Program-made: the position numbers and the translations under genes | In this document: piece after piece, positions 1 through 6,351 of the stretch | Position numbering within the stretch: position 1 is the stretch's first letter | How the letters are laid out: each line of letters starts with the position of its first letter | The notes under the pieces: generated by a model | Databases searched by the model: none | Told to the model about the DNA's origin: nothing | What the model saw: the letters and a program-made list of their open reading frames with translations, nothing else | Assembly: GCA_019114885.1 (NCBI GenBank) | Contig: DXEQ01000200.1 | Span: forward strand, 1-8,794 | Length of the DNA stretch: 8,794 nucleotides | DNA from: Candidatus Anaerobutyricum stercoripullorum | Lineage (GTDB): Bacteria; Bacillota; Clostridia; Lachnospirales; Lachnospiraceae | Direction of reading: 5' to 3'

Positions 1-711
1 GGTCGTCAGAAAGTCAGCATCCGAAAAGTTTTCGAACCGATTCAAAATGAGATTGCCTATCTGGCCGACAACGGGACGGATATTGTCGCCGGTGACTTTG
101 TGCAGTCGATGAAGTTTGAGGATGAAGATTATGTCGGATTGGCCCGGGACCTGGAAACCCTCAATGACAGAGGATTTACATATATGCCATGTATGGCGGA
201 CTGGAATTTTGTCGATGCAGCCAGAGAAGATTATTATCAGGTGGTACTCAGCTATGGATGTCAGGCAAAAAAGGTGCCGGATCTGACAGCGCTTCGCGGG
301 ATCAGCAAAGTATCCCTCTATCATAAGGATGGAATTCCGGAAGACGTGGAGCAGATGATGAAAGAACATTGGTCTGACAAGATGGACGTCTGTATATCCG
401 GCTCCTGCTATCTGGATTTCTCGGGGAAGGATTGCAACAAGGGAAGAGGTCTGGCAATCCTGCAGGAACATCTGGGAATTACATATGAGGAGACAGCGGC
501 CTTCGGAAATGCGGACAACGATATATCCATGATCCTGCAGGCAAAATACGGCTATGCCGTGGGGAACGCCAGCGAGGATTTGAAAAAAGCAGCTTTTGAG
601 GTCATCGGACCGGTACAGCAGGATGGCGTTCTGATGAAATTAAAAGAGATTCTGGCAGAGATGGGGAAGGAAGGACAGGCAGATGAAAGCGACGATAGCA
701 GGATACAGTAA
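1..711 (+). CDS. Cof-type HAD-IIB family hydrolase, 5' end cut by window edge
   Basis: This is a probable cytoplasmic sugar-phosphate or nucleotide phosphatase of the haloacid dehalogenase superfamily, type IIB. The frame is open from base 1, so the 236 visible codons are the C-terminal part. Family members are about 270 residues, so roughly 40-45 residues are missing, including the catalytic DxDGT motif. The visible part opens with GRQ (usually SGR, motif II region), followed by ADNGT at about residues 28-32. Residue numbers count from window base 1. The motif III lysine is K147 in NKGRGL. Motif IV is FGNADND at 168-174, where the family more often has GDxxND. The C-terminus has the typical AVGNA and late-helix pattern. 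A GTG at position 100 is in frame but lies inside the domain and is not the true start. The last 29 bases overlap the PHP gene. The family call is firm; the substrate is unknown. Confidence 0.9.
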   Translation, partial: GRQKVSIRKVFEPIQNEIAYLADNGTDIVAGDFVQSMKFEDEDYVGLARDLETLNDRGFTYMPCMADWNFVDAAREDYYQVVLSYGCQAKKVPDLTALRGISKVSLYHKDGIPEDVEQMMKEHWSDKMDVCISGSCYLDFSGKDCNKGRGLAILQEHLGITYEETAAFGNADNDISMILQAKYGYAVGNASEDLKKAAFEVIGPVQQDGVLMKLKEILAEMGKEGQADESDDSRIQ

Positions 712-1666
712 GGAAGGAAACTGGTATAAAGGGAACATTCACTGTCATACGACGGATTCCGACGGGATGTTGACGCCGGATGAGGTCGTGCGGTTATACA
801 AAGACGCCGGTTATCAGTTTCTTGCCATCAGCGATCACAATATATTTTCGGATTACCGGAGCAGATTTGACTGTGAGGATTTTATTATCTTACCGGCCAT
901 GGAAGCATCGGCGGTATTGTACCGGGACGAGAATAAAAAAGCTCTGTTGAAAGTGCACCACATCCATGGAATTCTCGGAAATAAACAGATGCAAAAGGAA
1001 GCGGAAAAGGGGCTTTTTACACATTTGCAGAGATATCCCGAGTGGGAATATTTTGGAAACTGGGACGGCGCAGAGGTGGCACAGAAACTGCAGGATGAAC
1101 TCGCAGCCCGTGGATGCCTGACCATCTATAACCATCCGGTGTGGTCCAGAGTCCGGGAAGACGAATTTATCCATACAAAAGGTCTGACAGCCCTGGAAAT
1201 ATACAATTACGGTACTGTAAATGAGAGCGCCACAGGTTATGACGCTCTTCGCTGGGATGTGATGCTCCAGAACGGAAGCCGGATTTACGCCACGGCATCC
1301 GATGACAATCACAACCGGGAAGTGGAGGACAGCCTTGGAGGATATATCGTGGTGAAGGCAGAAGAACTGAGCCACGAAGCGATGATTCAGGCAATTTTGA
1401 CGGGGAATTATTATTCTTCGTCCGGCCCGGCCATCCATGACTGGGGGATAAAAGACGGCGTTGCCTATGTGAAATGCAGCCCGGTGAGCAGAGTAAACTT
1501 CATGGCGGGCAACCATGTCAACGCGGGACTTTCCGTTCTTTCAGAGACAGGAGAAGACGAGCTGACATACGCGGAATTTCCACTGCGTGGAGACGAGGCT
1601 TACGTAAGGGTGGAATGTGTCGATCAATACGGGAAAACCGCCTGGTCGAACCCGATTTTCTTATAA
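683..1666 (+). CDS. PHP-domain metallohydrolase (CehA/McbA-like phosphoesterase)
   Basis: This 327-residue protein has a PHP metal-dependent phosphoesterase fold. The metal-ligand candidates appear in the expected order: HCH at 20-22, D27, SDH at 50-52, E74 in PAMEAS, HHIH at 92-95, NHP with H151, and ASDDNH with D207/D208 and H210. Residues ~235-327 form a small C-terminal beta-rich extension ending in AWSNPIFL, as in CehA/McbA-type PHP hydrolases. There is no signal peptide, so it is probably cytoplasmic. The start is supported by a purine-rich Shine-Dalgarno (AAGGAAGG, 667-674) eight bases before the ATG, inside the end of the HAD gene. The 29-nt overlap suggests translational coupling, and the two hydrolases may act on related phosphorylated substrates (inference). 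A terminator follows directly. The substrate cannot be read from sequence. Confidence 0.88.
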   Translation: MKATIAGYSKEGNWYKGNIHCHTTDSDGMLTPDEVVRLYKDAGYQFLAISDHNIFSDYRSRFDCEDFIILPAMEASAVLYRDENKKALLKVHHIHGILGNKQMQKEAEKGLFTHLQRYPEWEYFGNWDGAEVAQKLQDELAARGCLTIYNHPVWSRVREDEFIHTKGLTALEIYNYGTVNESATGYDALRWDVMLQNGSRIYATASDDNHNREVEDSLGGYIVVKAEELSHEAMIQAILTGNYYSSSGPAIHDWGIKDGVAYVKCSPVSRVNFMAGNHVNAGLSVLSETGEDELTYAEFPLRGDEAYVRVECVDQYGKTAWSNPIFL

Positions 1667-1694
1667 TAATATATCTGAAAAAAGCTTTTATTGT

Positions 1695-1720
1695 GGAGAA
1701 CGAAATGTTCTCCTTTTTTT
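1695..1720 (+). terminator. Intrinsic terminator after the HAD-PHP operon
   Basis: A perfect 7-bp stem (GGAGAAC 1695-1701 with GTTCTCC 1707-1713) with a 5-nt loop is followed by seven T residues (1714-1720). It lies 29 bases after the PHP stop codon and closes that transcription unit. Confidence 0.85.
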
Positions 1721-1742
1721 ATGACTGGGATTTGTGGAGATC

Positions 1743-1793
1743 TTGTTGCTGTATGCTATCTTCTCCACGAGCCGGAAGGGTAGTGGATACGAA
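1743..1793 (+). repeat. Left arm of 51-bp inverted repeat
   Basis: The arm runs from TTGTTGC to GGATACGAA and pairs with 2130-2180 with 8 mismatches in 51 positions. Four of the eight would be G-U pairs in RNA. Blocks of 14 (TATCTTCTCCACGA), 8 (CGGAAGGG) and 11 (GTGGATACGAA) bases are exact. Confidence 0.85.
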
Positions 1794-1858
1794 TAAAGAT
1801 ACTTATATAAAACAGCAACAGTCCTGCACTATTCGAGACAAAACGGATATACAGACGA

Positions 1859-1890
1859 CGGCGGGAGCGCCCATGCCGCTTCGTCCGCCG
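1859..1890. repeat. Hairpin inside the 1.7-2.2 kb element
   Basis: CGGCGG (1859-1864) pairs with CCGCCG (1885-1890). An inner stem of AGCG (1866-1869) with CGCT (1877-1880) closes a 7-nt loop. Confidence 0.6.
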
Positions 1891-1933
1891 ACGCCCTCAG
1901 TTCGGACATTAAGAGTTTATAGTCAAGCAGGGT

Positions 1934-1955
1934 TGAACTGCCCTTTGGCAGTTCA
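1934..1955. repeat. Perfect 9-bp hairpin inside the element
   Basis: TGAACTGCC (1934-1942) pairs without mismatch with GGCAGTTCA (1947-1955) across the 4-nt loop CTTT. It is the cleanest single stem-loop in the element and is not followed by a T-run, so it is not a terminator. Confidence 0.8.
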
Positions 1956-1973
1956 CGGCTACGCCTCACGGTC

Positions 1974-2025
1974 AGACGAAAAGCTTCGCCCTCAGTGCAA
2001 GCACAGGGCGGCCGCTTTATCGTCT
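1974..2025. repeat. Long compound hairpin inside the element
   Basis: Successive stems are AGACGA (1974-1979) with TCGTCT (2020-2025), AAAGC (1980-1984) with GCTTT (2014-2018), CGCCCT (1987-1992) with AGGGCG (2005-2010), and a short GTG/CAC tip. Only small bulges separate them. It is nested inside a further pairing of AAGCAGGG (1925-1932) with CCCTGCTT (2034-2041). Confidence 0.75.
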
Positions 2026-2057
2026 TTCCCGCTCCCTGCTTTTCCCATAGTCTATGT

Positions 2058-2109
2058 CATGTTCTCCTTCACAGGCCGGCGGGCCGAAGGACATGGCGCG
2101 TAATACGCC
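2058..2109. repeat. Two adjoining hairpins near the right end of the element
   Basis: The first pairs CATGT and CCTTC (2058-2062, 2066-2070) with GAAGG and ACATG (2086-2095), and has an inner GGCC/GGCC stem (2074-2077, 2082-2085). The second pairs GGCG (2095-2098) with CGCC (2106-2109) over a 7-nt loop. Confidence 0.6.
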
Positions 2110-2129
2110 GTCTGGGAAATGGAGGAGGG

Positions 2130-2180
2130 TTCGTATCCACCGCCCTTCCGATTCGTGGAGAAGATAAGATATGGCAACAA
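2130..2180 (-). repeat. Right arm of 51-bp inverted repeat
   Basis: This is the reverse-complement partner of 1743-1793. It begins TTCGTATCCAC and ends GCAACAA on the + strand. A run of seven T residues (2188-2194) follows eight bases later, which would suit an RNA 3' end on the + strand. Confidence 0.85.
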
Positions 2181-2241
2181 CTTCCCCTTTTTTTCAAATT
2201 ATCCGTGGCTTCCCACACCGAACTGGTACTTATAATGTAGA

Positions 2242-2271
2242 TGGACATCTGAAATACATTTCTATTATAAT
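2242..2271 (+). promoter_or_regulatory. Sigma-A type promoter for the sigma/anti-sigma operon
   Basis: The -35 box is TGGACA (2242-2247, five of six to consensus), the spacer is 18 nt and the -10 box is a perfect TATAAT (2266-2271). Transcription would start near 2278, about 19 nt before the sigma ATG and just after its RBS region begins. A second perfect TATAAT at 2231-2236 has no convincing -35 box. Confidence 0.6.
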
Positions 2272-2296
2272 GGAAGTAATACGCGGAGGTGAGAAG

Positions 2297-2854
2297 ATGG
2301 AAGACAAGGATATTATCGCGTTATATTGGGAACGTTCGGAGGACGCGATCGTGGAGACCGACCACAAATACGGGCGGATGTGCAGGAAGATTTCCCTGAA
2401 TATTGTGGGGGACCGCCGGGACAGCGAGGAGGTCATCAATGACAGCTGGCTGGCCCTTTGGAATAATCTGCCGCCGGAGTGGCCGAAGCTTTTTAAGGCG
2501 TACATATGCCGGATTGTAAAGAACCTTTCGCTAAAAAAGTATACGCGCGCCCATGCACAGAAAAGAAAATGTACCATGGAGCAGTCGCTGGATGAACTGC
2601 AGAACTGTGCCGGACCGGGAGCAGAGCTGGAAGACGAATTGCTGAAAGACGAACTGGTGCAGAGTATCAACCGGTTTCTGGACAGTTTATCGGAAGGGAA
2701 CCGTAACATTTTTCTGGAAAGGTACTGGTTTACCCTGTCGCTGGAAGAGATCGCCCGGCAAAATGGCGTCACGAAAAAGGCAGCATCCATGCGCCTTACC
2801 AGAATTCGGGAACAGTTAAAAAAATATCTGCGAAAGGAGGGCTATGACGTATGA
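2297..2854 (+). CDS. ECF-like RNA polymerase sigma-70 family factor
   Basis: This 185-residue sigma factor would direct RNA polymerase to a dedicated regulon. Region 2 spans about residues 22-85 (core binding and -10 recognition, with the VINDSWLALW helix at ~47-55 and KAYICRIVKNLSLKK at ~67-81). Region 4 spans about 122-180, with a helix-turn-helix at SLEEIARQNGVTKKAASMRL (148-167) and a basic tail. There is no region 1 or 3, as in ECF sigmas. I chose the ATG at 2297 because GGAGGTG (2285-2291) lies five bases upstream. The longer in-frame start at 2171 would add 42 residues without domain character and would run through the promoter and part of the inverted repeat. The stop codon overlaps the next ATG (ATGA, 2851-2854), which indicates translational coupling with the anti-sigma-like partner that probably holds it inactive. 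Confidence 0.88.
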   Translation: MEDKDIIALYWERSEDAIVETDHKYGRMCRKISLNIVGDRRDSEEVINDSWLALWNNLPPEWPKLFKAYICRIVKNLSLKKYTRAHAQKRKCTMEQSLDELQNCAGPGAELEDELLKDELVQSINRFLDSLSEGNRNIFLERYWFTLSLEEIARQNGVTKKAASMRLTRIREQLKKYLRKEGYDV

Positions 2855-5391
2855 CAGGAAAAGATTTATTTGATGCGATTCACCGCTGTGAAAATCGATT
2901 CATAGAAGAGACAGCGGAGGAACTGCTGAAAAACGAGGAGAAGAATCAACAGACGTCCATCTGGGGGACCTTTGCCCGGAGAGCGGCGGCTGTCCTTCTG
3001 TGTATCTTTGTGCTGGGAATGGGAGTCTCTGCCCTGGCAATGGCATCCGATACCTTCCGGGAGTGGATTTATGAAATGTTTTCCGGCCATGAGGTGATGG
3101 AACTGGACATCGGCGATGCGGAAGCAGGAGACACCAACGGGACTGCGGAGAGTCTTCCGGATATCCCTGCGGATGAGAATCATAGAATTTCTCTCAAGGA
3201 TGATATGGTCGTATGGGGAGATCGGGAAACAGTGGTCGCTGAGACACATTATGATAATAAGAAAGAGCAGATTGTTTTTGACCGTGTGTACAGGCTGCAG
3301 GGAAACGGTCTTAAGGAGCTGACTGTTCACTCTTATGATGGTGATTATGACGGCAGACCGTTTTCATTTGAATATGTGATTGTTCATCAGGAAATCTTCG
3401 GATTTAATCTGGAAGGAGCGATACAGGAAGTATTTAGTTATGTGAATTTTGGTGATGAAAATATCGGCATTACGGGAGATGGCGGCGCGGATACCGGAAA
3501 GATGTCAGAAACAGACGCGAAAGACAGGCAGAGCGGTCGTTCCATTTATGTGCAGCTTTCAGATGACTTTGGGGATCAGTATAAAGAATGTATTGCAAAG
3601 ATCAATCTGGATACTATGGAAATGGAAAAACTTTCCGGTGATCAGGTGTATGCGGACTGCGTGATTTCGCCGGAAGGTACGAAGATACTGTGCCTGTATC
3701 GGGCGGATAATTATGCCACGGTTTTTGATCTGAAAGAAAAAACAGAGAAGAAAATTGAGGCAATTTGCGGTGCTTCCAGAGCCAGTGAGATTGAGTTTGT
3801 GGATGACGATACGATACTTACTTACGGGGACTATGTAGATGAGGTGAGAGATGGCGTGACATACTCGCAGCAGCAGGTCCTCCGGGTGGATTTGCGCACC
3901 GGAGAAGTGATGAATACCTATACAGGCATCGGAGATATCAGCATGGAATGGGACAGTGTTCAGGGAGAAACGCTGATCTTAAGAAATATGGTAAGTGGCG
4001 ATACATTTTCTGTGAAAGGAACGGATTCGAAGATACATTTTATGAAAAAAGCCGGTGATTACGCTCTGTTTGGCAATAAAGAAGAAAAAGCATCGTACTT
4101 TCTCGTCAATCTGTCCACCAGGAAATCCATGAAGATTGATATACCGGAAGAATTGTTCCGTCAGGTGGAAATCTATCTGGCGGGTGCCGAGAAGAAGCTG
4201 CTGCTGGCAAATGATACGGAAGGATATATTGTGGATGTATCGCAGCTGTCAGAAGACGCATCAGCAGGAGCAGATAACCAGGGGGATGTCACAAAAGGAA
4301 CAACCGACACCGTGGCAGGGACAGACAATCCGCCGGATATGGCGGCGGAAACAGAGGGGCCACCGGATATCCCTGCGGATGAGAATCAGATGCTGACCTT
4401 GAAAAAAGGTATGCGGATTTATGGAGAAAAGGAGAGTTTTGTCTGTCAGGTGCATGAAGATGAGAACGGGGAAGAAGTGATCGAGGCTGTGTATGCCATC
4501 GAAGAAGACGGATTGCGGAAACTACCGGTCGATACGTTCTCGGGCGAGTATGACGGGGCGCCGTATTCATTTTCTTATGCGGTGATCGGCGATGAGGTGT
4601 TTGGTTTTCATGAAACCGGACACTGCACGGTGCTTCCACACAAGGAGGGGGATATCATCTATGTTTCGCTCTCACAGGTGAATAAAAAAAGCCGGGTGAC
4701 AAAAGAATGTCTGGCAGAGATCAATCTGGAGACAGAAGAGGTGACGAAGATCTCTCATGATAAGATGATCTGTAACTTTCTCATGTCTCCGGATGGCAAG
4801 ATCATTCTGTGCAACCATCGGTCCGACGGATACTGGTCCGTCTTTGATATCGCGGCGCGGACGGAAAAAAGAGTGGACAGTCTGCCGGGATATCTTCATA
4901 CGGACGAGATCAAATTTTTGGATACGTATACGGTACTCACGTACGGGGACGATATTATGACGAAACTGAAAGACGGTTCCTGGCAGATTGATTCGCAGAC
5001 TTACAAGATTGACCTGCGCACCGGGGAAATCCTTGAGAAATATCCGGGCGCGGCGGACCTCGATATGGAATGGAATTATACGACGGAAGGAAATGTACTG
5101 AAACTTCACAATATCATCACAGGGGAAGACATGACCATCCGGGATGTGGGTGAGAACCTGTACACAGTTGGCGGGGCAGGCGATTACATTTTGTTCGGCT
5201 ACGATGCGGACGATGAAAAGCCGAGGGAAGATTACTGCCTCGTTGATCTGGCGGAGCAGACATTTATGAAGATGGATGTGCCGCCGGAACTGAGCGATCA
5301 GCTGGAAATATATCCGGCCGTCAGTGAGAAGAAGCTGCTGCTGACCAACGGAACAGAGGGCTATATCGTGGATGTGGAAGATATGTCCTGA
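2851..5391 (+). CDS. Membrane-anchored anti-sigma-like protein with duplicated beta-propeller-like sensor
   Basis: This 846-residue protein is the probable regulator of the sigma factor just upstream (ATGA overlap; RBS AAGGAGG 2834-2840). Residues 1-43 form a cytoplasmic head with a DLFDAI...RFIEE pattern, typical of clostridial anti-sigma proteins that bind ECF factors. A single membrane helix lies at about 45-65, and the following FREWIYEMF resembles DUF4179-like proteins (by eye). The outer part is two homologous copies, residues 103-463 and 505-842, joined by an acidic, Gly/Thr/Pro-rich linker (464-504). Each copy runs from PDIPADEN to EGYIVDV and contains SP[ED]G...VFD...TEK[KR] and DLRTGE blade-like motifs that suggest a TolB/WD-type beta-propeller. 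Such anti-sigmas are usually 250-500 residues, so the size reflects the duplication. The ligand is unknown. The anti-sigma role is inferred from the head, topology and operon; the duplication is seen directly. Confidence 0.8.
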   Translation: MTGKDLFDAIHRCENRFIEETAEELLKNEEKNQQTSIWGTFARRAAAVLLCIFVLGMGVSALAMASDTFREWIYEMFSGHEVMELDIGDAEAGDTNGTAESLPDIPADENHRISLKDDMVVWGDRETVVAETHYDNKKEQIVFDRVYRLQGNGLKELTVHSYDGDYDGRPFSFEYVIVHQEIFGFNLEGAIQEVFSYVNFGDENIGITGDGGADTGKMSETDAKDRQSGRSIYVQLSDDFGDQYKECIAKINLDTMEMEKLSGDQVYADCVISPEGTKILCLYRADNYATVFDLKEKTEKKIEAICGASRASEIEFVDDDTILTYGDYVDEVRDGVTYSQQQVLRVDLRTGEVMNTYTGIGDISMEWDSVQGETLILRNMVSGDTFSVKGTDSKIHFMKKAGDYALFGNKEEKASYFLVNLSTRKSMKIDIPEELFRQVEIYLAGAEKKLLLANDTEGYIVDVSQLSEDASAGADNQGDVTKGTTDTVAGTDNPPDMAAETEGPPDIPADENQMLTLKKGMRIYGEKESFVCQVHEDENGEEVIEAVYAIEEDGLRKLPVDTFSGEYDGAPYSFSYAVIGDEVFGFHETGHCTVLPHKEGDIIYVSLSQVNKKSRVTKECLAEINLETEEVTKISHDKMICNFLMSPDGKIILCNHRSDGYWSVFDIAARTEKRVDSLPGYLHTDEIKFLDTYTVLTYGDDIMTKLKDGSWQIDSQTYKIDLRTGEILEKYPGAADLDMEWNYTTEGNVLKLHNIITGEDMTIRDVGENLYTVGGAGDYILFGYDADDEKPREDYCLVDLAEQTFMKMDVPPELSDQLEIYPAVSEKKLLLTNGTEGYIVDVEDMS
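3157..3182 (+). repeat. 26-bp direct repeat, copy 1, start of sensor copy 1
   Basis: This 26-bp stretch, encoding PDIPADEN plus the following base pair step, is identical to 4363-4388. The copies are 1206 bp (402 codons) apart and each marks the start of one sensor domain. Confidence 0.9.
4363..4388 (+). repeat. 26-bp direct repeat, copy 2, start of sensor copy 2
   Basis: Identical in all 26 bases to 3157-3182 and in the same reading frame, although the flanking sensor sequences have diverged markedly. The two copies may record the duplication boundary or later gene conversion. Confidence 0.9.
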
Positions 5392-5444
5392 CCGGGAGGA
5401 GCACCCTGTTAAAGGAAAGAGAAGAAACATTTTCAAACAAATCC

Positions 5445-5473
5445 TTGCATTGTTCGCCACGTTTCACTATAGT
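5445..5473 (+). promoter_or_regulatory. Possible promoter for surE
   Basis: A TTGCAT (5445-5450) and a TATAGT (5468-5473) are separated by 17 nt, which would start transcription around 5480. The -10 box is good and the -35 box is weak. No clear terminator separates surE from the anti-sigma gene, so read-through is also possible. Confidence 0.35.
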
Positions 5474-5518
5474 AGAAGACAGAAGAGAGAAATACAGAAA
5501 CAGTGGAGGAAGATACAT

Positions 5519-6229
5519 ATGAAAATACTTGTGGTGAATGACGATGGCATTCAGGCACCGGGCATCCGGGAGCTGGCCAAACTGGCAAAACAGTTCGGTG
5601 AAGTGACGGTGGCTGCCCCAAAGAGTCAGTGCAGCGGCATGTCTCACCGGATCACGGTGGACAACGGCATGGAGATTGCCCGGGTGGAATTTCCGGTGGA
5701 GGGGGTGGAAGCGTACAGCATCGACGGGACGCCGGCGGACTGCGTGAAGCTGGCCCTGCGCAACGTATTGAAGGAGAAGCCGGATATCGTCTTTTCCGGC
5801 ATCAACAGAGGATACAATATCGGTTATGAGATTCTGTATTCCGGCACCGTGGGCGCGGCCATGGAAGCACTGGTCCACGGCGTGCCGGCCATCGCCTACT
5901 CACAGGACGATACGGCAGACTATTCCGTGGTGGAACGATATTTTGGCGAACTGACGGAGATTCTGCTGAATCAGAAGATTGGGGAGAATCAGATCTGGAA
6001 CGTCAACTTCCCGAACTGTCCGGCAGAGGAAGTAAAGGGAACTCTTTACGACCGCGTTCCGGCCAGGCTGGAATTCTACCACGACCGGTTTGAACTGGAA
6101 GAGATGGATACCAACCTCTACATGGCCAGCTCCATCCAGAAAAAGAAGACCAGCGCGCCGGAGGGAACCGATGCGGAGGCGTTGTTGGAGAACTACATTT
6201 CCGTAAGCCGTCTGACCAGCATTGTTTAA
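5519..6229 (+). CDS. surE: 5'/3'-nucleotidase SurE
   Basis: SurE is a cytoplasmic, divalent-metal-dependent phosphatase that removes phosphate from nucleoside 5'- or 3'-monophosphates, and in some species from short polyphosphate. This copy has 236 residues, close to the usual 240-260. The N-terminal MKILVVNDDG supplies metal ligands D8 and D9. S39 in QCSG and N96 in SGINRG complete the conserved site. SIDGTPADCV (67-76) and YSGTVGAAMEA are further family signatures. The start at 5519 is favoured by GTGGAGGA (5503-5510), eight bases upstream, and because MKILVVNDDG is the canonical beginning. An in-frame ATG at 5372 would add 49 residues, overlap the anti-sigma gene and cross the possible promoter. 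The neighbouring genes suggest no pathway, so it is probably a housekeeping gene. Confidence 0.95.
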   Translation: MKILVVNDDGIQAPGIRELAKLAKQFGEVTVAAPKSQCSGMSHRITVDNGMEIARVEFPVEGVEAYSIDGTPADCVKLALRNVLKEKPDIVFSGINRGYNIGYEILYSGTVGAAMEALVHGVPAIAYSQDDTADYSVVERYFGELTEILLNQKIGENQIWNVNFPNCPAEEVKGTLYDRVPARLEFYHDRFELEEMDTNLYMASSIQKKKTSAPEGTDAEALLENYISVSRLTSIV

Positions 6230-6351
6230 GTTGTTTTTGGTGGGAAATTACAGAAAGAAGCTTGATAATTCCATTACTTTTTGTTAAAAAATGTGATATT
6301 TTAAACTCAAAATAAATCAGCAGGAAAAGTGGAAGAGGAGGCAAATACGAT

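Larger units (their letters stand above)
1721..2194. mobile_element. MITE-like inverted-repeat element or large structured RNA, no credible ORF
   Basis: This is a roughly 470-bp non-coding block between the PHP terminator and the sigma-factor promoter. Its ends form a 51-bp imperfect inverted repeat (1743-1793 and 2130-2180) with 43 Watson-Crick matches and 4 positions that would be G-U in RNA. The interior is GC-rich and full of nested hairpins, listed separately. The open frames across it have atypical composition and no recognisable domain. The 9-mer CCTTTTTTT occurs just outside the left end (1712-1720) and just outside the right arm (2186-2194), and could be a target-site duplication or two unrelated T-tracts. 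Two readings fit: a non-autonomous mobile element (MITE-like), or a large non-coding RNA whose ends pair and whose 3' T-tract terminates it. I recognise no named RNA family. The strand is undetermined and the outer boundaries are approximate. Confidence 0.5.

Noticed and set aside
2188..2194. Local hairpin terminator before the T-run at 2188-2194
   Set aside because: No short stem-loop abuts this T-run. Only the long-range 51-bp arm pairing precedes it, so it is described with the element rather than as a normal terminator.
1474..2240. Two open frames crossing the inverted-repeat element (1474-2103 and 1995-2240)
   Set aside because: The first starts inside the PHP gene in another frame and runs through its terminator. 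Both have composition of translated hairpin DNA, no RBS and no recognisable domain.
2171..2296. Longer N-terminus for the sigma factor starting at ATG 2171
   Set aside because: It would run through the promoter (2242-2271) and part of the inverted repeat. The strong GGAGGTG RBS sits directly before ATG 2297, and region 2 begins where expected from that start.
4672..5460. 262-codon open frame on the - strand opposite the anti-sigma gene
   Set aside because: It is a shadow of the strong + strand gene, whose repeats and domains explain the sequence. It has no domain of its own.
5372..5518. Longer N-terminus for SurE starting at ATG 5372
   Set aside because: SurE proteins begin at MKILVVNDDG. 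The extra 49 residues overlap the anti-sigma gene and the possible promoter, and have no RBS.
6230..6349. Promoter for the alcohol dehydrogenase leader (TTGATA at 6262-6267)
   Set aside because: The best -10 at proper spacing is only TAAAAA in a generally AT-rich stretch, too weak to call.
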